Both the position numbers and the translations under genes were made by a program. From Reticulitermes speratus (taxonomy: Eukaryota; Arthropoda; Insecta; Blattodea; Rhinotermitidae), in the NCBI GenBank assembly GCA_021186555.1, contig JAJKFL010000006.1, forward strand, positions 33,105,478-33,169,477: DNA of 64,000 bases, read 5' to 3'. Positions 45,310 through 57,979 of this stretch are shown here, piece after piece. Below the pieces are notes generated by a model. It did not search any database, was not told where the DNA came from, and was given only the letters and a program-made list of their open reading frames with translations. Numbering within the stretch: the first letter of the stretch is position 1; each line of letters starts with the position of its first letter.

Positions 45310-46640
45310 TGGACAGAGAATTAATTAGCATTTGTGTTCATGGCAAGACACAATAGCCAGCATTGTTGCTAATGTGCATGTGAAGTGTAATAATGAAGAG
45401 AAATAGTAGAAGCATAAAGTCTAAAGGATTCTTCCTGTGTGCTGGTGCGAAGTTGTGCAGATCTGTGTTTAGGCTGTCTAATGGTTGGTAAACAACGAAG
45501 AAGCACAATAAAGTTTTGGATCCAGTGACAAAACAAAATGGTGTCAGATATCTCCTTCACAATATTCTGGAAAACTTGAGGTTCTTAGTGTTAATCTACG
45601 TCATGTTGAAAAATGGACTTTATTTGAGTTCAGGGACTAACTTCAGACAGGATGAGAAATTGATGATGTCTAGAGAATTAACAGAGACTGGATATACAGT
45701 GAACTGATACTAACTGGGCAGGAAGTGGTTAAGAACTATTTAGAGACTGCATGTACATTTGATCCAACCCATGGTTGACCTTATCTGCTTCTGTCCTGTT
45801 ACTCATTCTCTTCCAGTATATTTTACCTGGCCAACTTTGTGGCTGTAACAGTACAGTATTAGAGAGTAAACATACTAAGAACTCTACACAATGGATGTGC
45901 ATTCAGATGATAAAAATACACATGTTGGGGCTCATGACAACTACATACAGGATTCTGATCGTTACAAAAATATGTAAACTAATAAACTGCAGCCAACACT
46001 CGATATTGGAAAGATGATTATGGGTATACAAAGAGAATGCAATCATGATTTGAGGTTTTTATAGCATTGTTAATTAAGATTGAAATTTTACGGAATATGA
46101 TGCCATGTCTACATCATATCTTATTCCATGAGACTTCAGTAGTCAAGTGAGTTAGACACATAAAAATGAAAACAGAAACATTCCTCAGCATCACATAACA
46201 GTTTAGAATCTAAACACATTTTCAAACACAAGCCATGATGCTGTAGATCTATTGTGGTGGGCAGTAATAGACCTCTAGACCTCAAGAGTCCAAAACAAAA
46301 CCAATCTCTCTACCTGGAGACGTGTGATTATGTCTTTGAACCTGAATACCACTAAGTGTAATTGTTGATACTAGAATGAACAGTATTTGGGACCTGGTAC
46401 AATTGTCCTCATGCCAGCCGAGATAAAAAAACAGAAAAGAAAGGAGAGCTAGTCATGGAGAGGAGAAAATTGGGGGAAAGAGAAAACGGTATTGGGTATT
46501 GCTGCGAGAGCATGAAGGAGAGAATGAATTATGACGCTTGGCGCAGGCTCTTAAAACTCCGAGGAATCTCAGAATAGCCAGTGCCTGTTGAGTCTCAAAC
46601 CAAGTGCCTTTCAACTGTAGGTTAGCCATGTTACTTCTTA
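45310..46640. other. APN-1 intron, nothing recognised
   Basis: AT-rich intron without recognisable repeats or exon similarity. Confidence 0.45.
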
Positions 46641-46659
46641 CAATAATAGTTTACCAAAC

Positions 46660-46820
46660 GGATAGAATATTCAATTCTGTCTGTAGCTCGCTGAATCGTT
46701 TTGTTCTGGGTCATCCCTTAGGTCTCTTTCCTTTAAATATGAAACCTGTTTGCCTTCTTGGTATTCTTGTTCTGTCCATTCTTTCTACATGGTGAGACAA
46801 TTTTAGTCATTTCGGTTCTA
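46660..46820 (-). mobile_element. RT tail fragment of another non-LTR family
   Basis: Minus strand: HHVERMDRTRIPRRQTGF, then KGKRPKG, a stop where CGA is expected, and PRTKRFSEL. This matches the common H-V-x-RM---R-P------G-KRP-GRP-x-RW tail of insect reverse transcriptases but differs from family R. The CGA-to-TGA change suggests CpG decay. Confidence 0.55.
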
Positions 46821-46849
46821 ACTTTATTAAAAAATTGGCCTTATTTTGT

Positions 46850-47080
46850 AAAAAGGGGACAACCCACAAAATATCAATTTCACAGGAGAAGCAAGAAGAT
46901 GGCTCTGTTTTACATATGACAAATGCTTTGAGAGGGAGGATGTCCCCCAGCCTATCTTGGTTATTCTTGAAGATGGAGTTGTTATCTTTTTACATATCAT
47001 GCAGGACCATTAGTTGAATGATTTGCTACACATAAATCAGTTAGCTGAAAGTGGCAGTTAGTCCCTTTTTTTACAAACCA
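46850..47080 (+). mobile_element. MITE-like TIR repeat, copy 2
   Basis: Homologue of 1085-1312 in reverse orientation. The ends TTTTGTAAAAAGGGGAC and its inverted form GTCCCTTTTTTTACAAA bound about 230 bp. It lies in an APN-1 intron. Confidence 0.6.
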
Positions 47081-47546
47081 GGGGCGAAATTAAAAATTCA
47101 ACTTCTTCTATGTGTTTAATTTCTATTTGTATTTATCCATTTCTCAGAGTTTACTTTTGTTTCTCTATGTAATGGACTGTGTTTTGGTGTTAATTGTTTT
47201 ATTAGTTTAAAATATAATCTGTAAATTGTTGAAGATTACTGTCTTCTGAGGGTTGATGGTGCGTGGTCTGGTAGTAATTTACCGACGTTTCGGTAACCCA
47301 CTTCCCCCGAAGTTTTGTCCCATCCCAAAGGGCAGCGTTCTTCATAGTCACTGCCATGGGAACCTCAAATCTCTATAGACTGTTGTTTTGTATTGCTTGA
47401 GATCTCTTTGTTCTATAATTTGATTCTTCTAGAGCTGTCACTGTCATTTTTTTTCTGACTTTATTTCAATTCCCAAATCAAGTCATTCAGCTGTAAGCAT
47501 TATAAGTAACCTTAGTAGATGCTGTAGTATTTGGCATCTGACTCAC

Positions 47547-47730
47547 CTGAGTGATGTTAATGCCACCATCGGATGTTCTGCTTGCAGTAATAAGAGGATA
47601 TCCTGCTTGCTTAGTCCAGGACTCCATGATACGCGTGACATTTAAATCAGAGTCTGAGAAAATCTTTGCATCATCTGCCTCTTCTTTTAGTGCAGCAAAT
47701 AGGTCATCAGGTGTTGCAGAGTTAAATGTC
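47547..47730 (-). CDS. APN: APN-1 exon 6 (end of catalytic domain)
   Basis: Acceptor TTTCAACAG, donor CAG/GTGAGT, phase 2 in and 0 out. It reads TFNSATPDDLFAALKEEAD, then VTRIMESWTKQAGYPLITA. The A-T-x-x-D-L then W--Q-GYP-(L/V/I) motif marks the close of the M1 catalytic domain. Confidence 0.96.
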
Positions 47731-48609
47731 CTGTTGAAAGATAGTAATGTTAGTGAGACCATACTTACAATATAAATGAAATCAAAATTTGTAGAATTGA
47801 AATGCAGAAAACAATTACCAAAATTTCATGATACCACTTATTATAACTTTCTTGTGATTTGAGATTTTAATACATGTATTTACATACTAAACATCTTGCG
47901 TGTAGAGAAACAAAATTATCTATTTCAGTTATTTGTATTGTTTCTGGCATATCCCATTATGGTGTTGATTTTTACCAAGTATTAAGACATCAAAAAATGT
48001 TACTCATGTAGTGAGGCTTGTAACTTAATGCTGCTCTGTGGCAAACTTACAGTTTTGAACTTATATAGTAAGTTGGTACAGTATTTACTAGTACACAAAG
48101 ATAACTTTGTAACATAATGTGACAAGAAATTCTGTGGTGTGTGTTCACCTGTAAGCATTTGAAAGTTGCTTAGCTCTTCATCATACTGTATACTCATTTG
48201 TACGGGCACTGTGATATCCCTAGTACAAGTCATAAAACAGAGTCTTGTTTAAGATTGGTACAAGCACTGAAATAACGTATCTGCTAACTCACCATTACAG
48301 TTGATAAAACATGGTTGATGACTGTGACTTATTCACAAAGTTGCATGCTATAGAACCTGAAGTTTCTGTCATTGCCATCATAGACACCCCACCCTTAAAT
48401 CTAGGCCAGTTCATACTTTCAGAACTGATTCCTGTGAAAGGACAGTAAAGGAACCTGCTAAGGTTAAATTATATAAATTGGGGAGTAAAGAAAATTGAGG
48501 CACTTACTGCTTCAGGCAGGTGTCAGACACTAAAAACCACAGTGACACATCTAAATACATGATGAAATGATATAAAGTAAATTATAATTTTGTAAACAGT
48601 TAACTTGTT

Positions 48610-49186
48610 GACTATCCAAAAATTCAAAGATTAAGATATACAGAACTATAATTTTGCCTGTTGTTTTGTATGGGTGTGAGACTTGGTCTCTCACACTGAG
48701 GGAAGAACATAGGCTGAGGGTGTTTGAGAATAGGGTGCTCAGGAGGATATTTGGGCCTAAGAGGGACGGGGTAACAGGGGAGTGGAGAAGACTACATAAC
48801 GTGGAACTTAATGATCTGTACTCATCACCAAATATTATTCGGGTGATCAAATCAAGAAGAATGAGGTGGGCGGGGCATGTAGCACGTATGGGTGAGGGGA
48901 GAGGTGCATACAAGGTTTTGGTGGGGAGACCTGAGGGAAGGAGACCACTTGGAAGACCCAGGCGTAGATGGGAAGATAATATTAAAAGGATCTTCAACAA
49001 GTGGGATGGGGGGGTATGGACTGGATTGATATGGCTCAGGATAGGGGCAGGTGGTGGGCTCTTGTGAGTGCGGTAATGAACCTTTGGGTTCCATAAAATG
49101 CGGGGAATTTCTTGACTAGCTGACGACCTGTTAGATTCTCAAGAAGGACTCTGTTCCATGGAGTTAGTTAGTTAGTTAGTTAGTTA
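48610..49186 (+). mobile_element. RT family R 3' end, best copy (copy 3)
   Basis: An open frame at 48654-49067 reads [54 protein letters not shown] and [11 protein letters not shown], ending [17 protein letters not shown]. This is the C-terminal tail of a non-LTR endonuclease/reverse transcriptase widespread in insects. The RT core is absent, so the insertion is 5'-truncated. It ends in a TTAG simple tail (49163-49186). It lies in an APN-1 intron, on the opposite strand. Confidence 0.9.
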
Positions 49187-49189
49187 AGT

Positions 49190-50400
49190 TGTTGACATTT
49201 CTTTGAAATATCAGACAGTTTCAAAAAGTATAGTTCCTTGAAATGAAATATAGTTGCAGCACTCCCAGTGTGCCTTGCCATAGGTTTTAATGCTTTTCAT
49301 TATATCTCATTGTAAATTATGGTATTCTACCAATTTAAAATTTTCGTAATTTAGATTTAAAAGTGCAAGTAAGGGGACTGTCTGTTAATGTGAACAGAAG
49401 CCTGAACACTGCTATCCCAAGAGTCCAGCATTGGTGACCCAGTTCTGCTCACAGCCTGACAACCAACTTCCATTAACTTCAGTCTAATAATATCTTCTCA
49501 CCTCCTTAATCGTAATCAAAGTGGCCATTGTCAAAGAGGCTTCTTGCTGGAATTATTTGTAACTTGTTTTCCCCTTCCAAAGTGTGTGTTAAGTCTCTGT
49601 ATCAATTCAAACAACCAAACAGTATAGATGACGTGAGATTTGAGGTTTACAGTGTCGTGATTATGAAGAATACTGTGTGACTTTTACACTGCATAAATTG
49701 TGGTTCTGACAGCCATACATAAGAAAAATACTGATGAATTTTACACTGCATAATTTGAGGTTCTCACAGCTGTGACTGCCCACTGGAATGTGAGACTATG
49801 TAGTTTGGTACAAGTTTACCAGTACTGCAGGAGTCTGCTGTACCCTGAAATGGATACAGTAGGTCACACTGAAATATTGGTAAATTGCTACCAGATTACA
49901 TGGTTTTACATCCAGAAGATAGTATTTTTAATAACAGATGAACTGAATAAATTACAATATTCTTTTTCAAATAATGTCCTTGATTCTCTGCTTGTGCATA
50001 ACAGTAAAAGAAAATTTTTGTGGTTGGATAATTAGTATTATTGTCTTCTAGGTGTTCTTTGTGAAGTGAAAAAGGAAATGCCACTATGTGGGGACCACTC
50101 CCATCTCTCCATTCATCTGTCCATATGTTTGTCTGTCTATAACCTGGTAACAGTGACTAATTGTTTGTAGGTTTTTCATGGAAGGGTTTTTTTACAAAAA
50201 GTTGTTTAGCAATTGGGAGTTTCATGAATATTGCCACAGTGAAGCCCATACTTTATGTAGGGGCATAAGTAAATTTATATCTATCCTTTTCTTATTTATT
50301 GACCAATATGGGTGCAGTATGTGCAGTGCCATGTAAATCAGATGTCAGTAGATAGCGAAGTGTTAGGATGAGGTTGGACTATGGTTCCAGTGCATGTGCC
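49190..50400. other. APN-1 intron, nothing recognised
   Basis: AT-rich intron without recognisable content. Confidence 0.45.
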
Positions 50401-50405
50401 TGTAG

Positions 50406-50449
50406 GTATGTATGTATGTATGTATGTATGTATGTATGTATGTATGTAT

Positions 50450-50489
<40 letters not shown>

Positions 50490-50490
50490 G
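50406..50490. repeat. TATG then TTA compound microsatellite
   Basis: About eleven TATG units run directly into about thirteen TTA units. Confidence 0.95.
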
Positions 50491-50849
50491 TTAGTGGTTT
50501 TCACAGAATAAATGAGTTTCATACAAATACTGAATAAGACAGAGCATGTGTATTTTATAAATCTGTATGCTTTTATTCAAGACCTTTTATTTTAGGTGAA
50601 TATGTAAGAAGATATAGCCCAGAAACTATTTAAACTCTTTAACAATATGGGTCTTAAAATAAACTAAGTGAATGCAACTCATGGTAACAAATGGTGCTTT
50701 GTACTTGTGCATTAGAAATATCATAAGCAGATGCATGTGTAATCAAAATCTGTTTGCTAAAGGTACACATTAAAAGATCAATGAGGCCTAAATAAAATGA
50801 CTGTTAAAATTAATTATTGAACATTAAACTTACACCTGGTAATACGTAA

Positions 50850-51140
50850 TCTGATGAAAGTTCCTTCAAGTTTCTTAAAAACCTGTATAGGAATCTGAAG
50901 ATATCATAAATGTTGAAGTTTGAAGACTATTGGGATATTGTGGTGTGTGATTGGGTAAATAGTTCCTGACATTTTTCATAAAAAGAGTGCCCTTGTCTTC
51001 AGGGTCAAGGAGTCCAAGGAGAGTCTGAGGGCACCATGATTCCTTCAAACATTGGGAATGTTTTACACAATGAGAAAGTGTAGTAACCACAAAGAATCAA
51101 ATCTTCTGCAGCACCGATATGAGAACCTCAAATCTTTCGT
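50850..51140 (+). repeat. Dispersed repeat (GGGATRTT family)
   Basis: Contains GGGATATTGTGGTGTGTGAT, then TTGTCTTCAGGGTCAAGGAG. It is related to 52566-52700 and to the palindromic copy at 33308. Reverse frames here (for example LGLLDPEDKGT) are a known kind of repeat-derived false protein. Confidence 0.5.
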
Positions 51141-51724
51141 ACTGAATGTTCATGTATGACTTTAATTAAATGTGCCCCTTAAAATGAGCCAAACAACCAA
51201 AATGATGTGAAATACAGTTATGTGTGTCACAGGAATTTTGATCAAAAGTAGTCAGGTGTTTTTGGTGTTGTTATTTTCAGACTGACTGGTAATATGCAGG
51301 ATACACCTCGAAAGTTTGCATGTCTTAAGGACTTCTGCCATGCAGAATATGAGAACCAGTTACTAAATAGTGTGTGTTGTGTCCTCTTCAGAATTCCTTG
51401 TGACAATTATATTTTTGTCTATTATTGGAGACCAAAAATTGTGAGTGAGGCTTGATCTCCAGTGACATGATATACATACATACATACATACATGCTACAT
51501 AAGTTCATAAAAGTCAGTCATGAGAAGGAGCAGTCTTTGTGGGTATTTGAAAATATTTGCTATCATATCCATAAACATGTCTAAAAAGTTATAGCTGCAT
51601 TAGAAGCTGCAAAGACAACACCTAGAATGAGGTATTAAAATTAGAAAAGATGAGTGTCCAACAACTACTTTTCCAACTTTTAAATAAGAATCATACTTTA
51701 CCTGTTTGCATTAGTAATACTTAC

Positions 51725-51806
51725 TTGTTGTTTAGGTACCTTCTAAGGCCTTTCACAAATACGTCACGTGTCAGGAAGTGCTCTGCAGTCCTGATGATGG
51801 AGCCAG
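51725..51806 (-). CDS. APN: APN-1 exon 5 (catalytic domain)
   Basis: 82-base exon, acceptor TTTACAG, donor ACAA/GTAAGT, phase 1 in and 2 out. It reads GSIIRTAEHFLTRDVFVKGL, then RRYLNN, following the SYDKG of the previous exon. The family pattern is KG-x-S-V/I-(I/L)-R-M, so the usual Met after Arg is Thr here. Confidence 0.93.
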
Positions 51807-51829
51807 CTGTAAATTAACAAGAACTAATG

Positions 51830-52356
51830 GTACTGACTTCAGTATTAGCTCCATCATGAAGTTAATTTAGTAGCATTAGACATTACATTATTAGACTGAG
51901 GTCATGGAAAGCATTCCCCTACCTCGAACCCCTCTGTGTCTCTCTCAGCATAATGACCTACAGTTCCTTTCACTGGTCCAGCCATTCTGCTTACATGAAA
52001 ATTGGCAGTGATTAACCTTAATATTTGAAGGGGTTTGGGAGAGAATACAACAGTAGACAGTAGGTGGAAACCTTGAACACTGTCATTCCTACCATCCATA
52101 GGCCTTCTTTTGATGACGTTAGTATAGTACATTTATATTTGATAAGTATTCAACATAGAATAGTTGTCCTTGCACAAATGTTCTAAGATTGCACATGATT
52201 GTAGTTGTTCAGAATTTTCTGTGAAATTTAGTTTTTTCATTACATGAATGGTATTAGAGACATAAGGAATCTTGTGCTATGGTTTGTTCAGTTATGGTTT
52301 TAGCAGGGTTAGAAGTGAATGTCTCCATGTATGTAAAATACCACATAAGACCAGTG
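51830..52356. other. APN-1 intron, nothing recognised
   Basis: AT-rich intron sequence; no features beyond short open frames. Confidence 0.4.
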
Positions 52357-52384
52357 CACTCCCACCACTGCAGTGGTGGGAGTG
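52357..52384. repeat. Perfect 28-bp palindrome
   Basis: CACTCCCACCACTG followed directly by its exact reverse complement, with no spacer. Confidence 0.97.
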
Positions 52385-52565
52385 GCTTTCAGAACTATGT
52401 AAGTAATCGAAAAGTAAATTACTACAATGCAAGTTTGCAAATAATGTGGTGTTTTGGGGAGCAGCTTGGGACACTAGAAAAAACTTCCTTAAAAGAAGCT
52501 GTGGAACTAGGTGCCTAGTGTCTAAGGACATTATAGAATATGAGATGTAAGGTTCTCAGAGAAGG

Positions 52566-52700
52566 GTTAAAGAAGATTCAAGTAACCTGGGATGTTGCAC
52601 TGTGTCAACTTGTAAATATTCACTTTTCAAAGGAGCATAACGTCTTCATCTTCAGGGTCAAACAGCCCAAGAAGTGTAGCTATGCTGGGAGATGTGGTTA
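52566..52700 (+). repeat. Dispersed repeat (GGGATGTT family)
   Basis: GGGATGTTGCACTGTGTCAA, then TGTAAATATTCAC and CTTCAGGGTCAAACAGCCC. It is a single-arm relative of the palindrome at 33308-33562. Confidence 0.5.
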
Positions 52701-53099
52701 TATTACATGCCCACGACCCTACTCATCCTTATCTGTATAATTGTAATGGCCAAACTTCACATATTTCTGCCGCATATACGAATATTTGGCTAAGTTTGGA
52801 TGTTTATATTAGTATATGCTTATGGCGCTGCTAGCAGTTTATTTGTTTCTGATAGTTGCTCGCACAGATCGGGCTACACTGTACCGTCTGTTTTTGGTTA
52901 GCTGGTCGTGGTTAGGCAGGGGTCAAAGAGACAGACAGTACGATGCTGCAGAAGATGACGGTGCTAAGTTTTGCTGGTGTACAGGTCATAAGTGTGGAAA
53001 TTCTACAGATTTTGGACTGGAATTGCTGTTCAAGTACATAATCCGGTAAGACAGTAATTTTCTTGAAGTTTTGAAGTGAATATGTCCTTAAATTTCGTT

Positions 53100-53900
53100 C
53101 GGTGTAGGGGTGTCTCTACGAAAACTCTAGCGACCAAAAAAAAAATGGCAAGATTTGTCGCGCTTATATCTCGTAAACTATAAATGATAATGTAATGATT
53201 TAAATTTTGTTGGATAGAGGGTTGATGTCCGTATCAAAAATGGTGGGTAGTGGGGGTGTTCAGCGTTGAGGGGAAGAGGGGTAGCGCTTGCGCGTGAACA
53301 CTGAAAATGGCGACGCCGCGCGGCGTTTGGGCAGTGTAACTTTGGATTGCGAAAAGATAGGACGTTGAAATTGGTGTCGATGTGTAGAGAATAACAGGAT
53401 CTACAATATTATTTAGCAATAATAACCGATAAAATAAAATTTGTAAAGTTATAAGCCGATAAGTGTGATGAGTTGAAGACAATTTTCATAATGTCGAAAC
53501 AATTGCAAAGGAAATATGAACAGAAATGTAAGAAACGTATATAATTGGAAAGAAAAATTCAAAAGGATTCAGAAAAGCCCAAATTGACTAATGGATAAGA
53601 CGGATTCACGCCTTAAACGACTGCGGTTCTGTCCCCGTACACAAGCCACGAATTTACCCAGGAAAAATTGCTCAGATTGACATATTGTTTACTATTACTT
53701 TTTCCAAATTTAGGAGCAGAGGCATTTTGGCCAGGGAGTTTTCTTGTTATTGGCAGACTGATAAATTACAAAAAACTTGGTATTTTGTTTCAAGTAATGC
53801 TGTTCGGCTTACAAATGATATGATTGGAGACAGTGCCCTCTGTTAGCGACTCCAGTGTAAATGCAGCACAACATATGTTGGACAGGTGGGAACAACAAGA
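53100..53900 (+). other. CpG-rich unassigned block
   Basis: Unlike its surroundings it contains CpG-dense stretches (GACGCCGCGCGGCGTTTGG near 53315). It also has a short frame at about 53491 beginning MSKQLQRKYEQKCKKR before a stop. The basic N-terminus faintly recalls hAT/ZMYM-type transposases, so this may be the decayed 5' part of a DNA transposon. Evidence is thin. Confidence 0.3.
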
Positions 53901-54204
53901 CATAACACTTCCTAAAGGAAAACTTTTGTGTAAAATACAGGTTACAGTGCTGCATTCTTGTACTCCATTTCATACGGTAAATTGTATGTATAACTTACTT
54001 TAGGTAAATAAAATGAAAAACATTTATTCTTCTTATAAAATCATGATATAATAATAGTCGTGGCCAGCAACCCTTCGCACCGTGTAGCTTTTCCCTGATT
54101 GTTTGTATTAGGTTTTCCTTTGTATTGAAACTGGATTAACAGCTTCAGATGCAGCTCATTCCAGCTTTGCTTTCAAGCTCGGGCACATTACATAATATAG
54201 CCAT

Positions 54205-54345
54205 ATTTTCCAGTGTGGCTACTGTTCTTGGACTGCTTGACACTGGAGATGCACTACACTCCTTTGAGATGCTGGTAAATATTCACCTGTCTACATAGTA
54301 TAACATCCCAGAAGGCTTGAACCTTCATTTTGGGGCTTGTTTCTT
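54205..54345 (-). repeat. Dispersed repeat (GGGATGTT family)
   Basis: Minus-strand copy: CAAGCCTTCTGGGATGTTAT, then GGTGAATATTTACCAGCAT and CAAGCAGTCCAAGAACAGT. Confidence 0.5.
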
Positions 54346-54438
54346 ACAGGGTTCCTTGTATTTGCACAGGGCTTTTCAGTCACTCTGTGGTGCATGTTGC
54401 TGGCATGTGTTTATGTTTCATAACATCAAATTACTGAC

Positions 54439-54595
54439 CTTTGTCATATGAAATGGTGTCAAAAATAGAACTGATTTGTGCAGGTGAATACACTGATGCT
54501 GTTATAGGATGGGTTGTATTTGAAGCATCAGCTGCTAGAGCATATTGATGTGCATCAAGTACAAACTGATGGTCTAGGCGCCAGTTGCGCTCCAC
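54439..54595 (-). CDS. APN: APN-1 exon 4 (catalytic Tyr exon)
   Basis: Acceptor TTTCAG, donor CAAAG/GTCAGT, phase 0 in and 1 out. It reads VERNWRLDHQFVLDAHQYAL, DASNTTHPITASVYSP and ISSIFDTISYDKG. The Tyr in FD-x-ISY-x-KG is the conserved residue that stabilises the transition state in M1 peptidases. SSHPI is TTHPI here. There are no internal stops. Confidence 0.95.
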
Positions 54596-54599
54596 CTGA

Positions 54600-55830
54600 A
54601 ACATGCATTTTGATCACTTTTATATTTGAATCTATAATATTTTGTAAAATGTATTATGCCTAATATAAACAACATTGAAATTTCAATGAAATACTATTGT
54701 GCATGAAGTCTTGTGAGAAAACAATTGCTGTGCATGTGCTACATTTATTTCATATATAACCAAATTGTCAAAAACACCAACCTCAGTACAGCAGCATAAA
54801 TAACTTTAATATTAAATGTACAAATTTCGTCATTTATATTTATACTAAGCTATTATTTACTGCAATACTTAATAATGCCTTCTAGTGTCATTTATTGCTG
54901 CCATTTTCTTTTCTAATCATAACTACTATCAACTGTGCCATTTTCTGCTAACAACTGATGAACATAACAACAGAAGAAACAGCATTCACTGCCACTTATC
55001 TTGCTTGCAGCTGCTTGCTAATGTACATAATAATATAACAAAAGAATGGCACGGTGTTCCTTAAGTACACAGGACCAATTTATGCATGTCTTTTATGCAC
55101 ACAAACAATGAAAAGTATTTGCATTAACATGGCTCCTTGGACGCTCCATCTCTCAAGTACAGCCCATTTACTGACATGTTTGACACAAAACAATAATCTG
55201 ACTACCATAGTGACACTGTCATCACGCATTGCATATTAAACAACATCATCTTCATAAACATGAGCAGGGAGGGTTTTTTTGGAGGGGACCGTACAATGTA
55301 GTGTGACCAGTGCACCTTCTTGGTGCTCCTTTGAAATGAGGCATGCTTGAAAAATAATGTGTCTGAGGACGTATGTTTGTGTAGACTTTTTCTCCGTAGA
55401 ACTTGGCCAAAGAGTGGTGCTGTGTTTTTGAGAAACACTCTGTATATGTATATGGGTGAACAGGTTTGTGGAGTATGAAAAGTGATGAAAAATCCAGAAA
55501 ATAATAACGAAATTTGTGGGATCATGTAGAAACAACAAGTGAGAACTTTTCTGATTTACAGACATTTCTGAGGAACGTAATACTTTACAGAAGACAATAT
55601 TTTTGTAATCAACGCCATGAGAATCTCGAATCTCTCAAGAAACTTGCTGGTCCCAGATGATTTTGTCTTATTTTGCAGCAATATTTGCTATTCAGGCACC
55701 ATATTTTAAATTTTGTATATATTCATTTTATAAGAGAATTTATATACAATATTCTTTAGGGCAGTGTGGAAATATTTATTGTGTTTGAAACATTTAATTC
55801 CCAAGAAACAGGATTTGATTTAACATAACA
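54600..55830. other. APN-1 intron, nothing recognised
   Basis: AT-rich intron. Minus-strand frames at 55202-55565 overlap each other in different frames and show no domain. Confidence 0.45.
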
Positions 55831-55833
55831 TTA

Positions 55834-55869
55834 TACATACATACATACATACATACATACATACATACA

Positions 55870-55901
<32 letters not shown>

Positions 55902-56350
55902 CATTTCTTAGATCCTAAATCTGTCACAGGACAGTTGGATATGAAACAAGTCATCTTAAAGTGAAACACAAATACACTATACACAAAAACATCACAATCA
56001 CAAATACATACAAGTCAACTACAACAGTAGAAGAATATTTTCACATAGTCACATCATCATACAATATTTTAGATAATTTTAAAAATATTTTATAAGTCTC
56101 AAATTTTATAAACTGTGTGGAGTGTGTGATGGTGTTAAGGAAGCTTATAAGGTGTGACCCCTGCCTATATCTGAACACTGACACTTTTCCTACTAGGAAA
56201 GATAAGCACTCCTGTTCAGTAATCTCCATTTGTATCAAAGCCACTGGAAGGGTAAACTTGTTAGGATCTGATTATGTGTACATAATTTGAGTGCTTCTTT
56301 TATCGAAGTGGAATGTCTTTTTCTGTGATGTAATGCCAGTGTCACATTTG
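55834..56350 (-). mobile_element. Probable 3' end of element C family, with CATA tail
   Basis: A CATA microsatellite (55834-55898) is followed by sequence resembling the 3' end of element C near 42110-42200 (ATAGATCC/TAGATCC, AACAAGTCAT, AATACACAA). A similar scrap without the tail lies at about 61005-61060. Read on the minus strand it is a 5'-truncated insertion ending in ATGT units. Confidence 0.5.
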
Positions 56351-56712
56351 ATTTGATTTTGATTTTATTTTATGCTACAAACTGTTCTTTAAAATAAGGC
56401 ATAAAATAATACTTGTCAGCCACTTTTTTTAATTACAGCTGAAACTTTAATTCAGGACTTCGTGAACAGCTGTGTTTATCAGTGAATATTGACCACAGTA
56501 AATGGAAATGGAATGGAAAAGTATTTTATAAAATTATTTTTATCTGCTGTAAGAAATATATTGAGACTTAGACATTTTTATATAATTTATATGGTAAATG
56601 TTGTTACTGTAGTTACTGGGCTATATTGGAGACTAATATAATATATATAATATATATATATAATATATATTGTAGTGTTCTTGAATACCCATCGTTTGTC
56701 TTCTGATTTGCT

Positions 56713-57302
56713 TTCCAAAAATATAAAGATTAAAATTTACAGAACTATAATTTTGCCTGTTGTTTTGCATAGGTGTGAACTTGGTCTCTCATGTTGAGGG
56801 TGTTTCGAGAATACAGTACTGAGGTAGACATTTAGGCCCAACAGGGAGGAGGTAACAGGGGACTGGAGGAGATTGCACAATGGGGAGCTTCTTGATTTGC
56901 ACTCCTCACCAAATGTTATTCATGTGATTAAATCACGAAGAATGAGATGGGTAGGGCATGTGGCATGTATGGGCCAGAGAAGAGGTGCATACAGGGTTTT
57001 GGTGGGGAAACCCGAGGGAAAGAGACCACTTGGAAGACCTAGGTGTAGATGGGAAGATAATATTAAAATAGATCTTAAGAAAGTGTTGGGGGCGTGTGGA
57101 CTGGATTGGTCTGGCTCAGAATAGGGACAAGTGGTGGGCTGTTGTTTACGCAGGAATGAAAATTTAGTTTCCATACAATATGGGGAACTTCTTGACTAGC
57201 TGAGGAGCTATACTTTTCAAGAAGGACTCAGTTCCATGTAGTTAGTTGATTTGTTAGTTGGTTGGTTGGTTAGTTAGCTAGTCAGTCAGTCAGTTAGTTA
57301 CT
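56713..57302 (+). mobile_element. RT family R 3' end, copy 4 (decayed)
   Basis: Homologous to 48610-49186, beginning at the same point (CCAAAAAT, then ACAGAACTATAATTTTGCC). [40 protein letters not shown] and [20 protein letters not shown] are readable from 56873. Upstream indels break the frame. The tail has degenerated into GTTAGTTG and GTCAGTCA units. Confidence 0.85.
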
Positions 57303-57789
57303 TCTTGAATACTCAGGGCATTTTGTTACCTGTCTTCATGAAAGCAGAATTTGCAAACTTTAATTAAGGGAAGAAGTGAAATTTTCTTCAAGGTTATATT
57401 ATTTATCAGTGAAAATCTGATTATGCTAGATTGTACTGAGATTGACAATGCATGAATTGTACCTTCCTTCTTCATGTGCTGTGTGGTATGGTGGTATGGT
57501 GCTTAATTAAGCACAGGTACAACTTTACCTATATCAGACATATCAGTTTAAAATTTGTTTTTATGATACATAATGTCTGCTTGAATGTTACAGGAATGCA
57601 GACTTTCTGTGTTTTATAATAGGAAATGGCCAAGAAACATAGACTTAAAGCAGTGGCATTTGTTAGTTTGTGTTGCATTTGGAAGAACTTACTGAGATTA
57701 ATGAGTAGAGAAATATGTGTCATTCATTTTGAAGAGACCTGGCACCATGGTTCAGTAAATTCCTGCAAATATGCTAGTCATTTCCTTAC

Positions 57790-57973
57790 CATATGAGTTG
57801 CGAAGTACTCAAAGTATGTAGCAAAGCCTTCATTCAGCCAGAGGTAATCCCACCATGCAGGAGTGACCAGGTCACCAAACCATTGGTGTGCAAGTTCATG
57901 AGCAATCACTGTAGCAATGCTTTGTTTGCTGGAAGTTGTTGTAGTGTCTTCCTTATACAGCATCAGTCTTTCT
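57790..57973 (-). CDS. APN: APN-1 exon 3 (zinc-binding HEXXH exon)
   Basis: Acceptor AATTTCAG, donor CATATG/GTAAGG, phase 2 in and 0 out. It encodes [17 protein letters not shown], then [18 protein letters not shown] and [24 protein letters not shown] plus the Glu exactly 18 residues later (NEGF) gives the complete gluzincin zinc site of M1 peptidases, with the catalytic Glu in HELAH. All catalytic residues are intact. Confidence 0.98.
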
Positions 57974-57979
57974 CTGAAA

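Noticed and set aside
52816-53049. 77-residue frame with a hydrophobic start
   Set aside because: It superficially looks like a signal peptide followed by a Cys-containing segment, but there is no homology and it lies antisense in an intron.
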